Shown in pieces: positions 15,654 through 23,361 of a stretch of DNA of 34,229 nucleotides. The DNA comes from Cupriavidus lacunae (GTDB lineage: Bacteria; Pseudomonadota; Gammaproteobacteria; Burkholderiales; Burkholderiaceae), in NCBI RefSeq assembly GCF_003353055.1, contig NZ_QKWJ01000075.1, forward strand, positions 1,780 through 36,008, in the 5' to 3' direction. The stretch's first letter is position 1, and every line of letters begins with the position of its first letter. The position numbers were made by a program, and so were the translations under genes. The notes below the pieces were generated by a model that saw only the letters and a program-made list of their open reading frames with translations, made no database searches and was not told the DNA's origin.

Positions 15654-17516
15654 TCAGTCGATGCACAGGAGATTCGGATGATCCATCTCCGTGTAGAGCG
15701 CGTGCACGGCATCGCTACGTTGTTCCAGCACTTTGCGCTGATTGATATAGCCCTTGTCGTTGGTCTCTCCGAGATCCAGGGACGCGGGCTTTTCCAATAG
15801 CCAAACTCTGCGGATACGGGTGCTGCTTCCTGGCTGGCGCGCATTATGGGCCGCGAACGCAGCCTTGAGCGCGGCGCGCAGCGTGGGGTCGGCGACGAAA
15901 TCGGCGAAGCATAGACCGGTACGCTGGACGAAGTCCTGGCAAGCCGCTAGGTTCAGCCAGGCGAGGGCGCCGACATATTCCCGATCCGCCCCGGTAATCA
16001 CCAGATCGCTCAGCAACGGCGCCGCCGCGCTGAGGCAGTCGACCCTGAGGCTGCTGACGCGAACGAACACGCCGGACTGCAGCTTGAATTCCTCGGCCAC
16101 TCGGCCCGCGAACGTCAATCCTTCATCCGGCCGCCCGGCCTCGACGAACGAGGCGGCGTCGCCCATGCGGATGAAGCCGTCTTCGTCGAAGGTCTCGCGG
16201 GTCAGCTCGGGCTGTTTCAGGTAGCCCGGGGTCACGGCAGGGCTTCGGACCCTGATCTCGTATCTTGCGTCTGCTCCGAGCGGAATCAACTTGAGTTCGA
16301 CACCGGGATGCGGAAGGCCGATCAGCCCGGTCCGTTCCGCGGGCCAGTGGACATAGGTGACCGCGGCTGAGGTTTCGGTGGAGCCGTACGCGGAGACGAA
16401 TGGAATCCGGCATCCCGTATGCCGCACGGCCTGCCGTTGAATCGCGTCGTGGACGGCGTCCGGCAACCGCGCGCCCGAATACGTCAGGCGGTGCAGGTGG
16501 CGAAACAGCGATGCGCCGAGGACGTCGTCCTTTTGCAGCGCTTCCGCGAGCATTGCGTACGCGACCGGCATGCCGCTGAAGCGGGACGGCGAGATGGCCC
16601 GTAAATTGCGCAGCGTCCTGGGGAATTCGGCGGGGGTCGGGCGGCCGTCGTCGATATACAGCGTGCCGCATTCGTCGAGGACGCAGTTGAACACGCTGTG
16701 CCCGCCGGCCACGTGGCTCCAGGGCAGCCAGTCGAGCAGGACGGTTTCCGGCGTGTTGCCGTCGTCCCACCGGATCATCTGCGTGGTCATCGCCAGCGAT
16801 GCGGTGAGCATGCGCTGCGTGACGATCACCGCCTTCGGGGTGCCCGTCGACCCCGACGTGAATTGATATTTCGCCACAGTGTCGGGCGTGATCGCATCGA
16901 TCGATGCCTGCACCGCGCTGGTGACCCGGGTGCGAGCCACCTGTGTCCAGGTCGCCAGTTTCGGATGGTCGATCGGATAGTCGACGCAGACGAGCACGGC
17001 GTCGCCGGCGATCGCGCGCAGCGCCTTTTCGTATCGCGTCCCGTTCTGCGCGAAGATGACCGCCGGCTCCAGCAACCCCGCCATCGCGCGCAGCTTTTCG
17101 TGATCCTGGCTCAGTAACGAGTACGCCGTGGTGACGGGCGCATAGGGCATGCCCGCCTGCATGGCAGCCAGTTCCAGAACGGCGTGTTCCAGGGCGTTCT
17201 CGCTGAGCACCATCACAGTACGTCCGGGCCGGTCCAGATCGAGCAGAAACTGGGTCGCCGACTGCACCTGGGCGAGCCCGTCCCCGTAGGTCAGGGGCTG
17301 CCATTCGGCGGCAGCTCCACGCCGCTGCACCAGCCACGGACGCTCCGGACGTTGCCTCGCGTTGCGGTGCAGGAGCGAGGGAATGTGAGGCACGCCAGGC
17401 GCGAGCGGAATTCTGCTGCGGACGATCAGCGATCCGTCGGGCCGACGCTGCAGATCGATATCCCGCGGCAGGAACGGGACGTTGCGGAAGGGATACTGTT
17501 TCAGGTCAATGGTCAT
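15654..17516 (-). CDS. Feruloyl-CoA synthase-like acyl-CoA ligase 1
   Basis: A 620-residue AMP-forming ligase of the ANL superfamily. The P-loop is T-S-G-S-T-G-T-P-K at about 220-228 with the feruloyl-CoA-synthase-type continuation V-T-Q-R-M-L. The A5 motif is Y-G-S-T-E-T, and the C-terminal N-D-K-G-Y-I-N-Q-R carries the catalytic lysine region. Known family reaction: aryl-propenoate + ATP + CoA to aryl-propenoyl-CoA + AMP + PPi. It is the last gene of the minus-strand operon, after a terminator-like hairpin at 17558-17590, so it may be transcribed at a lower level or separately. Ligase 2 at 23362-25215 is a clear paralogue with the same P-loop position. Two ligases suggest two carboxyl groups, two substrates or redundancy. 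Confidence 0.88.
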   Translation of the reverse strand: MTIDLKQYPFRNVPFLPRDIDLQRRPDGSLIVRSRIPLAPGVPHIPSLLHRNARQRPERPWLVQRRGAAAEWQPLTYGDGLAQVQSATQFLLDLDRPGRTVMVLSENALEHAVLELAAMQAGMPYAPVTTAYSLLSQDHEKLRAMAGLLEPAVIFAQNGTRYEKALRAIAGDAVLVCVDYPIDHPKLATWTQVARTRVTSAVQASIDAITPDTVAKYQFTSGSTGTPKAVIVTQRMLTASLAMTTQMIRWDDGNTPETVLLDWLPWSHVAGGHSVFNCVLDECGTLYIDDGRPTPAEFPRTLRNLRAISPSRFSGMPVAYAMLAEALQKDDVLGASLFRHLHRLTYSGARLPDAVHDAIQRQAVRHTGCRIPFVSAYGSTETSAAVTYVHWPAERTGLIGLPHPGVELKLIPLGADARYEIRVRSPAVTPGYLKQPELTRETFDEDGFIRMGDAASFVEAGRPDEGLTFAGRVAEEFKLQSGVFVRVSSLRVDCLSAAAPLLSDLVITGADREYVGALAWLNLAACQDFVQRTGLCFADFVADPTLRAALKAAFAAHNARQPGSSTRIRRVWLLEKPASLDLGETNDKGYINQRKVLEQRSDAVHALYTEMDHPNLLCID

Positions 17517-17557
17517 GTCTGGCGGTGTGCGAGGCAGGTGCTCTGCGTATCAAAGGA

Positions 17558-17590
17558 AAATACCCATGAGCGGGTCGCTCACGGGTATTT
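17558..17590 (-). terminator. Intrinsic terminator after MFS 2, before ligase 1
   Basis: Read on the minus strand, a 15-bp stem with a three-base loop is formed from AAATACCCGTGAGCG and CGCTCATGGGTATTT. The single imperfect position becomes a G-U wobble only in the minus-strand transcript. The stem runs into TTTTCCTTT. This polarity fits termination or attenuation downstream of the MFS gene that ends at 17620, and would reduce transcription into ligase 1. Confidence 0.68.
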
Positions 17591-17619
17591 GATTGCGGGG
17601 CAGTGTGCTTGCCGCGTAT

Positions 17620-19017
17620 TCACGCCGCTTGCGCCTTGAGCGCGGCGAATTTCCGGCCAGCGATCCAATAATGAATAGCGGCCCAAAGCAGCACCGGGAT
17701 GATCGTCAACATCGCGTACTTGAACCCGGTGGTGGTCGCCGAGTGGCACAGGGCGGCGATGTCCGACGGCACCTGCGCCGGCAGGCCCGGCGCCCCGTGC
17801 GTGCCGAGCACGCACATCTGCGCGAAATCGGGCCGGCCGAACAGATGCTTCGCGAAGGCATCGCTCATGAGGCCCACGTACCAGGGGCCGAGGCCTTGAC
17901 CGAGCAGCGCCATCGCGGACAGTGTCAGCGCGGACGCCGTGGCGCGCATGCGCGGCTCGAGCAGCGACAGGATCACGGCAAAAGACGGGCCGTTCCAGAA
18001 GTTCATGCCGATCGCGAAGGCCACAAGCAGGGCCACACAGGGCACCGCCATGGGTTGCAGGAAGGCGAGTCCGGCCAGGATGCCGGCTGCGATGCAGCCG
18101 AGCGCGGGAATCCGGCCGTTCCAGACCGGACTGCGCCTGCCGAGCCGGTCGGCCAGGTAGCCGCTGAGCAAGTTGCCGATAATGCCGCCCACGCCGCCGA
18201 TCAGGCCGAAGGCGATGCCCGCCTGGGCGAAGTTCATGCCATAGACGCGCACGAAGTAGATCGGCAGGAACAGAATGATCGCGGACATCGCGAACATGCC
18301 GACGATGACCGCCGCGATCATGTGCCGGGAAGCCGAGGTCGAGGCCATCGCGCGGATCACGGCGAAGAACTTCGGCGCGCTGTTGCCGTCGGCTTTCGCC
18401 GAGCCGGCGCGGGGCGGTTCCTTGATGGTGAGGAGCGCCAGCAGGCCGAGCAGCACGCCAGGCGCGCCGAAGTACAGGAACGCGGCCTGCCAGCCGAGGG
18501 TCTTGACGAGCGGTGCGCCGACGAACGCGGCGATGAGCGCACCAACCGCGACGCCCGACGCATAGATGGCGAACACCAGCGGGCGCCGCTTGTCGGGGAA
18601 GTAGTCGGCCAGCAGCGAATAAGCCGCTGGCGTCGCTCCCGCCTCGCCGATGCCGACGCCAGCGCGGAACGCCACCAGTTGGGTATAGCTGGCCGCCGTG
18701 CCGCATCCGATGGTCATGAGCGACCAGAGGGTGACGGTCACGGAGACGATGGCCACGCGGTTGAAGCGTTCGGCGAGCCGTGCGATCGGAATACTCAGAA
18801 CGGTGTAGAGCAGGGCGAAGGCCAGACCGATCAACAGGCCAAGCTGGGCGTCGCTCAGATGCATCTGGGCCTTGACGGCGGGTGCCGCGATCGACATCAG
18901 TACACGGTCCATGAAACTGAATGCATAGATGACCGTGACGAGCAGCAGGACCCACGCCTTGTACGGCGCGCTACGCCGCTCGCCCGAAGCGACCAATGCC
19001 TCGACAACGTTTTCCAT
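17620..19017 (-). CDS. MFS transporter 2 (spinster-like)
   Basis: A 465-residue, 12-helix major facilitator, paralogous to transporter 1. Shared motifs are A-R-L-A-E-R-F-N-R-V, G-I-G-E-A-G-A-T-P-A, L-P-I-Y-F-V-R-V-Y-G-M, W-N-G-P-S-F and E-P-R-M-R-A-T-A-S-A-L. The ATG ending at 19017 has GGAG six bases upstream and is preferred to a TTG four codons earlier. It follows the LigY-like gene in the operon, as transporter 1 follows the decayed dioxygenase. A role in aromatic acid uptake is inferred from context. Confidence 0.88.
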   Translation of the reverse strand: MENVVEALVASGERRSAPYKAWVLLLVTVIYAFSFMDRVLMSIAAPAVKAQMHLSDAQLGLLIGLAFALLYTVLSIPIARLAERFNRVAIVSVTVTLWSLMTIGCGTAASYTQLVAFRAGVGIGEAGATPAAYSLLADYFPDKRRPLVFAIYASGVAVGALIAAFVGAPLVKTLGWQAAFLYFGAPGVLLGLLALLTIKEPPRAGSAKADGNSAPKFFAVIRAMASTSASRHMIAAVIVGMFAMSAIILFLPIYFVRVYGMNFAQAGIAFGLIGGVGGIIGNLLSGYLADRLGRRSPVWNGRIPALGCIAAGILAGLAFLQPMAVPCVALLVAFAIGMNFWNGPSFAVILSLLEPRMRATASALTLSAMALLGQGLGPWYVGLMSDAFAKHLFGRPDFAQMCVLGTHGAPGLPAQVPSDIAALCHSATTTGFKYAMLTIIPVLLWAAIHYWIAGRKFAALKAQAA

Positions 19018-19095
19018 GTGCGTCTCCAATATTGTGTGTCAGGGCTAGAGCGGCGCGGGTCCCTGCCTTCTCCGAGGCCGTGCGCGCCGGGGAAA

Positions 19096-20094
19096 TCAGC
19101 GGGGCAGGCCGAATACCTTGCGTGCGTTGTCTTCGAAGATCAGTTGCTTGTCATGCTCGCCGAGCCAGTCGAAGCTCGCGATGACGGGGCGCAGATCGTC
19201 GCGCGCGCGTCCGGTCGCCGGATTGACGGTCGAGCCCACGCCAGGGCATTCGGAGCCGAACAGGCAGCGGTCGGCACCCACGGTCTTGATCAGCAGGCGC
19301 AGCGATTCCTCCGAGTACAGCACGGTGTCGTAGTAGATGTTCCGCATGCCGGCGAGGAAGTCCTTGCCGGCGCGGGCCGAGGCCGACTGGAAGCGGCCGA
19401 TCTGATACGGAATCGAGCCGCCGCCGTGCGAGCAGATCACCTTGAGCTGCGGGAAATCCTTGAACACATCGGAATGCACCAGGCCATATACCGCGATCGA
19501 TTCCTCGTTGACGAAGTGCAGGGTGTAGGGCGAACGTTCGGAGTGGGAACCGGTGGCATGGATATGCATCGGGATATCCAAGTCGCAGAGCTTTTCGTAG
19601 AGGGGGTACCAGTATCGATCGCTGAGCGCCGGCGCTTCGGTGCCGGTGTTCTCGTACGGGTCCGGATTCAGCAGGACGCCACGAAAGCCCATCTTGGCGC
19701 AGCGTTCGAGTTCCGGCAGGGTCTCCTCGACCGGAGCGCCGGCGACCTGCGGCAGGCCCGCCACTGGAATGAACTTGCCGGGAAACAGCTCGGCCGTGCG
19801 CGCGACGATATTGTTGGTTTCTTCCGTGAACCAGTGCACGATGCGGCCCGGCTTGGCGCTGTGCATCATCTGGAACGGGCGCGGCGAAAGCGCCTGCATG
19901 TCGGTGCCGACGCGCTCGAGCGCCTCGACGTGACCGCACGGGCCCATTTCCTTCTGGTTCATCGCTCGGATGATTTCTTCGTCGCTGACCTCGGGCATCT
20001 TGCGGCCGTGTGCGCCGAGATGGGAGACCAGATTCGCTTTGTAGACCCAGAGTTGGGCCGGCGCGCTGACGTGACCGTGGCAATCGATAATCAT
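19096..20094 (-). CDS. LigY-like Zn-dependent meta-cleavage hydrolase (amidohydrolase superfamily) 2
   Basis: A 332-residue amidohydrolase starting M-I-I-D-C-H6-G-H8. Further ligands fall at H179 (M-H-I-H-A-T-G) and E282 (F-G-S-E-C-P-G), with H223 in S-H-G-G-G-S-I-P-Y. To my recollection these are the very positions of the LigY zinc ligands (His6, His8, His179, Glu282); LigJ hydratase uses nearly the same set, so it remains an alternative. Other marks are S-P-R-P-F-Q-M-M-H-S-A-K-P and L-L-N-P-D-P-Y-E-N. The start was moved inward from an upstream frame to this ATG because it gives the family N terminus. It follows the LigB-type dioxygenase by 50 bases, so the pair likely performs ring cleavage followed by C-C hydrolysis of a biaryl (inference). 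Confidence 0.85.
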   Translation of the reverse strand: MIIDCHGHVSAPAQLWVYKANLVSHLGAHGRKMPEVSDEEIIRAMNQKEMGPCGHVEALERVGTDMQALSPRPFQMMHSAKPGRIVHWFTEETNNIVARTAELFPGKFIPVAGLPQVAGAPVEETLPELERCAKMGFRGVLLNPDPYENTGTEAPALSDRYWYPLYEKLCDLDIPMHIHATGSHSERSPYTLHFVNEESIAVYGLVHSDVFKDFPQLKVICSHGGGSIPYQIGRFQSASARAGKDFLAGMRNIYYDTVLYSEESLRLLIKTVGADRCLFGSECPGVGSTVNPATGRARDDLRPVIASFDWLGEHDKQLIFEDNARKVFGLPR

Positions 20095-20144
20095 CGTTGT
20101 GTCATGTGATGGAAAAAGGTTGTCGGGGTGGCGTACTGGATGCC

Positions 20145-21140
20145 CTATCGCCAGACTGCGAAACCGAGGCCGATACCCGTGCCGGCGGGTGTGCGATAGA
20201 CCGGAATATATTGGTCGTATGCGCAAGTCAGGTCACCAAGGGCGCCGGCCATCGTGATCCAGTTGCGGATTTCCGATGAGCCGGAACACAGCGAGGCCTG
20301 CGGGATGCTGGCCAGCACATCGGCGTCGCGCGTCTTGATGGCCTCTAGCACCTTCCGGTCGAATTCGGCTTCGCAGAGGAAATGGCTTAGGCCGCCCGAA
20401 GCGATGATCGCGACGTTGGCGTCGATCGGCGATTCGGCCAGGGCTTCCGCGATGCATTTGCCGACGTGATGGCAGCGCGCCGCGGTCGGATTGTTGGGCG
20501 GGAAATACGTATTGAGCAGAATCGGCAGCATCGGCACCTTCAGGTCCTTCATCAGACGCTGATAGATAAAGCCGTAGGCATGGCCGAACGCGCGCCTTTC
20601 CGGATCCGGCACGCTGTTGCTGGTGGCCACGTCGACACCGCGCGCGATCAGCCCTTGGATCAGGTCGTTGGCCAGCGCAGGCGCGCCCAGGAAGCGGCGC
20701 GGCAGGTCCATGGCGTAACCGGCCCAGAAGTTCTTGTCGCTCCACTTGAGACGGGGGTGTGGCAGGTCCATTTCCTTCATGACCACTTCCTCGCCTCGGT
20801 AGACGGAGATGGCGGGCAGGTTGTCGTAACCGAACAGTTCGTCCTGATCGTCGCCGATCACCAGCACCACGTCGGGGCGTGCCGCATGCAGGTAGGCCTC
20901 TAGGCGGTCGAGCGCGGCTTCGGCCTCGCCCGCGAGCCGCGGAAATTCGCTCGGATCGCTTTGCCCGGCGTAGGGCGAGCCGCGCATCGCAGCAAGCTCG
21001 TCGTAACTCACCTTGCGGCCGTCCAGCAGGTAGAGCGAGCGGTTGTGAAGATCGTCCTGCGCGCGTCGCTGCCATTGGTCGCCGGGCAGAATCAGGATCG
21101 GACTATGGGAAGTGCCGATGGCGAGGGTGATGCGGGCCAT
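20145..21140 (-). CDS. LigB-type (type II) extradiol dioxygenase, LigZ/DesZ-like
   Basis: A 331-residue single-chain protocatechuate-4,5-dioxygenase-type enzyme. H12 in G-T-S-H-S-P is the N-terminal iron ligand. V-I-G-D-D-Q-D-E-L-F marks the branch with 3-O-methylgallate dioxygenase (DesZ) and the biphenyl enzyme LigZ rather than the classical LigB. N-T-Y-F-P-P-N-N-P, G-G-L-S-H-F and S-G-S-S-E-I-R-N-W complete the active-site elements. Known chemistry: Fe(II)-dependent extradiol opening of carboxylated catechols. No LigA-type small subunit gene is present, consistent with one-chain relatives. It lies between Rieske 2 and the LigY-like hydrolase, the order expected for successive steps. A decayed homologue occurs at 9656-10333. 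Confidence 0.88.
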   Translation of the reverse strand: MARITLAIGTSHSPILILPGDQWQRRAQDDLHNRSLYLLDGRKVSYDELAAMRGSPYAGQSDPSEFPRLAGEAEAALDRLEAYLHAARPDVVLVIGDDQDELFGYDNLPAISVYRGEEVVMKEMDLPHPRLKWSDKNFWAGYAMDLPRRFLGAPALANDLIQGLIARGVDVATSNSVPDPERRAFGHAYGFIYQRLMKDLKVPMLPILLNTYFPPNNPTAARCHHVGKCIAEALAESPIDANVAIIASGGLSHFLCEAEFDRKVLEAIKTRDADVLASIPQASLCSGSSEIRNWITMAGALGDLTCAYDQYIPVYRTPAGTGIGLGFAVWR

Positions 21141-21233
21141 GTCAATTGTCCAGATGAATCAGGTTACGTAGTCGGGTGGCGGACGGGATGGTGCGGGGCG
21201 CCCCGTCCAGGACCGGCGCCCCTGGTGCGGCGG

Positions 21234-22454
21234 TTAAAGCAGCGCGCGCCAGTTGGCTTCTTCCTTGAAGACGCCGGAAAACGGCTGCAGCACCCGGTAG
21301 TCGATTTTTTCGTGGCAGGCGAGTTTCGGCACGCTTTCGCCCATGAACTCGCGCACCGACTTCAGGAGGCAACGGCGCACAGCCAGCAGGGCACCATCGC
21401 CGGCGCCGAGATGCTCCTGGCTGCGGTCGACGATCTTGCCCATGCTCAGCAGCACCGCGAAGTCCTCGGTGCCCAGCATCTGCGTGAAGCCGGTGAAGTG
21501 GCCGTTCTTCATGGCCTCGCGGTCCTGGCCCCAGTTATCGTCGGCGCCGCCCGGCGGCAGCGGCGGCCACGAATCCGGATCCTCGTACTCGAGCGTGTGG
21601 TTCAGCACGAGCGGCGCATCGGTGCGGTAGGTCAGCTGGTAGTAGTGGATGTTCTCGTCATCGATCGGTACCGAGAAGAACACGCTGCCGCCCTTGTTGT
21701 CGGAACCGCCGGTAGCGATGACGCCGTACCACGGCATCACGAACGAATTGGTGCGGACATAAGCGTGGCCGTTCTCGAGCGCGCGCACCGCGGCGTAGCG
21801 GAAGCCAAACGGCTTCTGCTGCACGTGATAGACCGGAGCCATGTTGACCGAGGAGAAGGGAAGATCGCCGCCCAGGCCGCCCAGCCAGCTTTGGTGCAGC
21901 ACGCCGAGGTGCGCCGAGTCCATAGTCGTTTCGACGCCCTGCAGCCAGTTACAGTTGACCTTCTGGCGGAACACCACGAAATTTTCGCGCGGCAGGCCGA
22001 CCATCGGCAGTTCGGTGAACTTGGGCGGCGTCTTGCCTTCGCCGAGCCAGACCCAGACCATGCCGCCTTCCTCGCGCACCGGATAGTGCTTCAGCGGAAC
22101 GTGCTTGCAGTATTCGGGTTCATTGGCCGGCTGGGTCGGCACCGCGACCGTGACACCTTCGACGTTGAACTTCCAGCCGTGGAAGATGCAGCGCAGCGCG
22201 TTGTCTTCGTTACGCGCGAGCGCCAGCGATGCGCGCCGATGCGGGCAGGCCTCGTCAAAGAAGCCGACCTTCCCGTTGGTCGCGCGGAACGCGACGTAGT
22301 CCTCGCCGAACAGACGTACGCGCTGCGGCTTGCCGTCGGCTTCGAGCTTGTCGGACAGCGCGGCGGGGATCCACCAGTGCTGCTTGATCATTTTGCCCAT
22401 CGGGGCGCCGTTGCTGACCTGGGTCAGCAGATCATTTTCTTCTTTCGATAACAT
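21234..22454 (-). CDS. Rieske non-heme iron oxygenase 2, alpha subunit (phthalate dioxygenase-like)
   Basis: A 406-residue oxygenase with Rieske ligands C70-P-H72 and C89-I-F-H92 and iron site D179-S-A-H182-L-G-V-L-H187, numbered exactly as in paralogue 1. It differs from paralogue 1 mainly beyond residue 145, including a glycine-rich insertion near 192-197 (L-G-G-L-G-G) in the substrate-binding region. Codons in the conserved part differ mostly at silent positions, so purifying selection rather than very recent copying preserved the Rieske domain. It is third in its operon, after ligase 2 and the hydratase, and precedes the LigB-type dioxygenase. The likely role is O-demethylation or hydroxylation that yields the catechol for that enzyme (inference). 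Electrons probably come from the reductase at 30182-31150. Confidence 0.93.
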   Translation of the reverse strand: MLSKEENDLLTQVSNGAPMGKMIKQHWWIPAALSDKLEADGKPQRVRLFGEDYVAFRATNGKVGFFDEACPHRRASLALARNEDNALRCIFHGWKFNVEGVTVAVPTQPANEPEYCKHVPLKHYPVREEGGMVWVWLGEGKTPPKFTELPMVGLPRENFVVFRQKVNCNWLQGVETTMDSAHLGVLHQSWLGGLGGDLPFSSVNMAPVYHVQQKPFGFRYAAVRALENGHAYVRTNSFVMPWYGVIATGGSDNKGGSVFFSVPIDDENIHYYQLTYRTDAPLVLNHTLEYEDPDSWPPLPPGGADDNWGQDREAMKNGHFTGFTQMLGTEDFAVLLSMGKIVDRSQEHLGAGDGALLAVRRCLLKSVREFMGESVPKLACHEKIDYRVLQPFSGVFKEEANWRALL

Positions 22455-22501
22455 TCTTCACTCCGGACGGAAGGTGTTTGGCGACAGGGAGGCGAACGAC
22501 C

Positions 22502-23311
22502 TCAGGACGCAGTCGCGGGCAATTGCCGGCGGCCGTCGAAAAATTCGGAGATGCGTTTCGCTGCATTCGTGTCGGCCGAACGGGTCATTGCTGTGACCAT
22601 GGTTTCGGCGAATAGGCCTTCGCCGAACGGCATTTCGGAGATCCGGCCGATGCCGTTGATGATCGCGTAGTTGGTGGCCGGCGCATTGCGGACGATCGCG
22701 CCGGCGAGTTCGAGCGCCTTGTCGAGGCCCGCGCCATCGTCGACCACATGATGCGCGAGGCCGATCCGGTGGGCGGTGTCGACGTCGAGCACGCTGCCCG
22801 TGAGCATCATCTCGATCACGCGCGAGGCGCTGATCAGCCGCGGAATCCGGACCGAGCCGCCACCGCCGAGAAAGATGCCGCGTTGCCCCTCGGGCAGTTG
22901 AAAGAACGTCGAACGTTCGGCGATGCGCACGTGCGTCGCGGCCGCGAGTTCGAAGCCGCCGCCGATCACGCCGCCTTTCAGGACGCTGACGACCGGGACC
23001 TCGCCATACTGGATCAGGTCGAAGGTGCGGTGCCACTGGCGCGACCGTCGCATGCCGACCAGCACGTCGGGGCTGCGCTTGCTCATGAGCTCGAACAGGT
23101 CGAGGCCGGCGCAGAAATGCTCGCCGCTGCCATGCAGGATGACCGCGCGCGCGCCGTCGATGCCGCGCGAAAACACCGCGTCGAGTTCGGCTAGCAGCGC
23201 ATCATTGATGGCATTGCGTTTGGCGGCCCGGTTGAGCCGCACGAGTGCGATCTCGTCCTCGCGTTCGACCTGTATCAGGGGCTGGGCGGTTTCGGTGTTT
23301 TGAGTCTTCAT
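22502..23311 (-). CDS. Enoyl-CoA hydratase/isomerase (crotonase family)
   Basis: A 269-residue crotonase. The oxyanion-hole segment H-F-C-A-G-L-D-L-F-E and G-V-I-G-G-G-F-E121-L are present. The two catalytic glutamates E121 and E141 (L-P-E-G-Q-R-G-I-F-L-G-G-G-G) are 20 residues apart, as in canonical hydratases. The start at 23311 (M-K-T-Q-N) was taken; a longer frame reaching back into the ligase gene is not credible. It has a poor ribosome site and is preceded by an 18-base tandem repeat. With a feruloyl-CoA synthase-like neighbour, it could hydrate an aryl-propenoyl-CoA or act as a hydratase-lyase like Ech/FerB; sequence alone does not separate these. Confidence 0.87.
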   Translation of the reverse strand: MKTQNTETAQPLIQVEREDEIALVRLNRAAKRNAINDALLAELDAVFSRGIDGARAVILHGSGEHFCAGLDLFELMSKRSPDVLVGMRRSRQWHRTFDLIQYGEVPVVSVLKGGVIGGGFELAAATHVRIAERSTFFQLPEGQRGIFLGGGGSVRIPRLISASRVIEMMLTGSVLDVDTAHRIGLAHHVVDDGAGLDKALELAGAIVRNAPATNYAIINGIGRISEMPFGEGLFAETMVTAMTRSADTNAAKRISEFFDGRRQLPATAS

Positions 23312-23324
23312 GGATCTGGGAATA

Positions 23325-23360
23325 TGAAAATGGGGAACGGACTGAAAATGGGGAACGGAC
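23325..23360. repeat. Tandem 18-base duplication between ligase 2 and hydratase
   Basis: The unit TGAAAATGGGGAACGGAC occurs twice, perfectly and without a spacer, filling most of the 50-base gap between the two genes. It contributes no ribosome site. It may be a recent slippage product that changes the spacing of the hydratase leader. Confidence 0.9.
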
Positions 23361-23361
23361 G

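Noticed and set aside
17593..20109. 838-residue plus-strand frame
   Set aside because: It runs antisense to the MFS and LigY-like genes, is extremely rich in Arg, His, Gln and Asp, and has no domain.
20961..22451. 496-residue plus-strand frame
   Set aside because: It is a shadow of Rieske oxygenase 2 on the opposite strand; composition and lack of motifs show it is not a gene.
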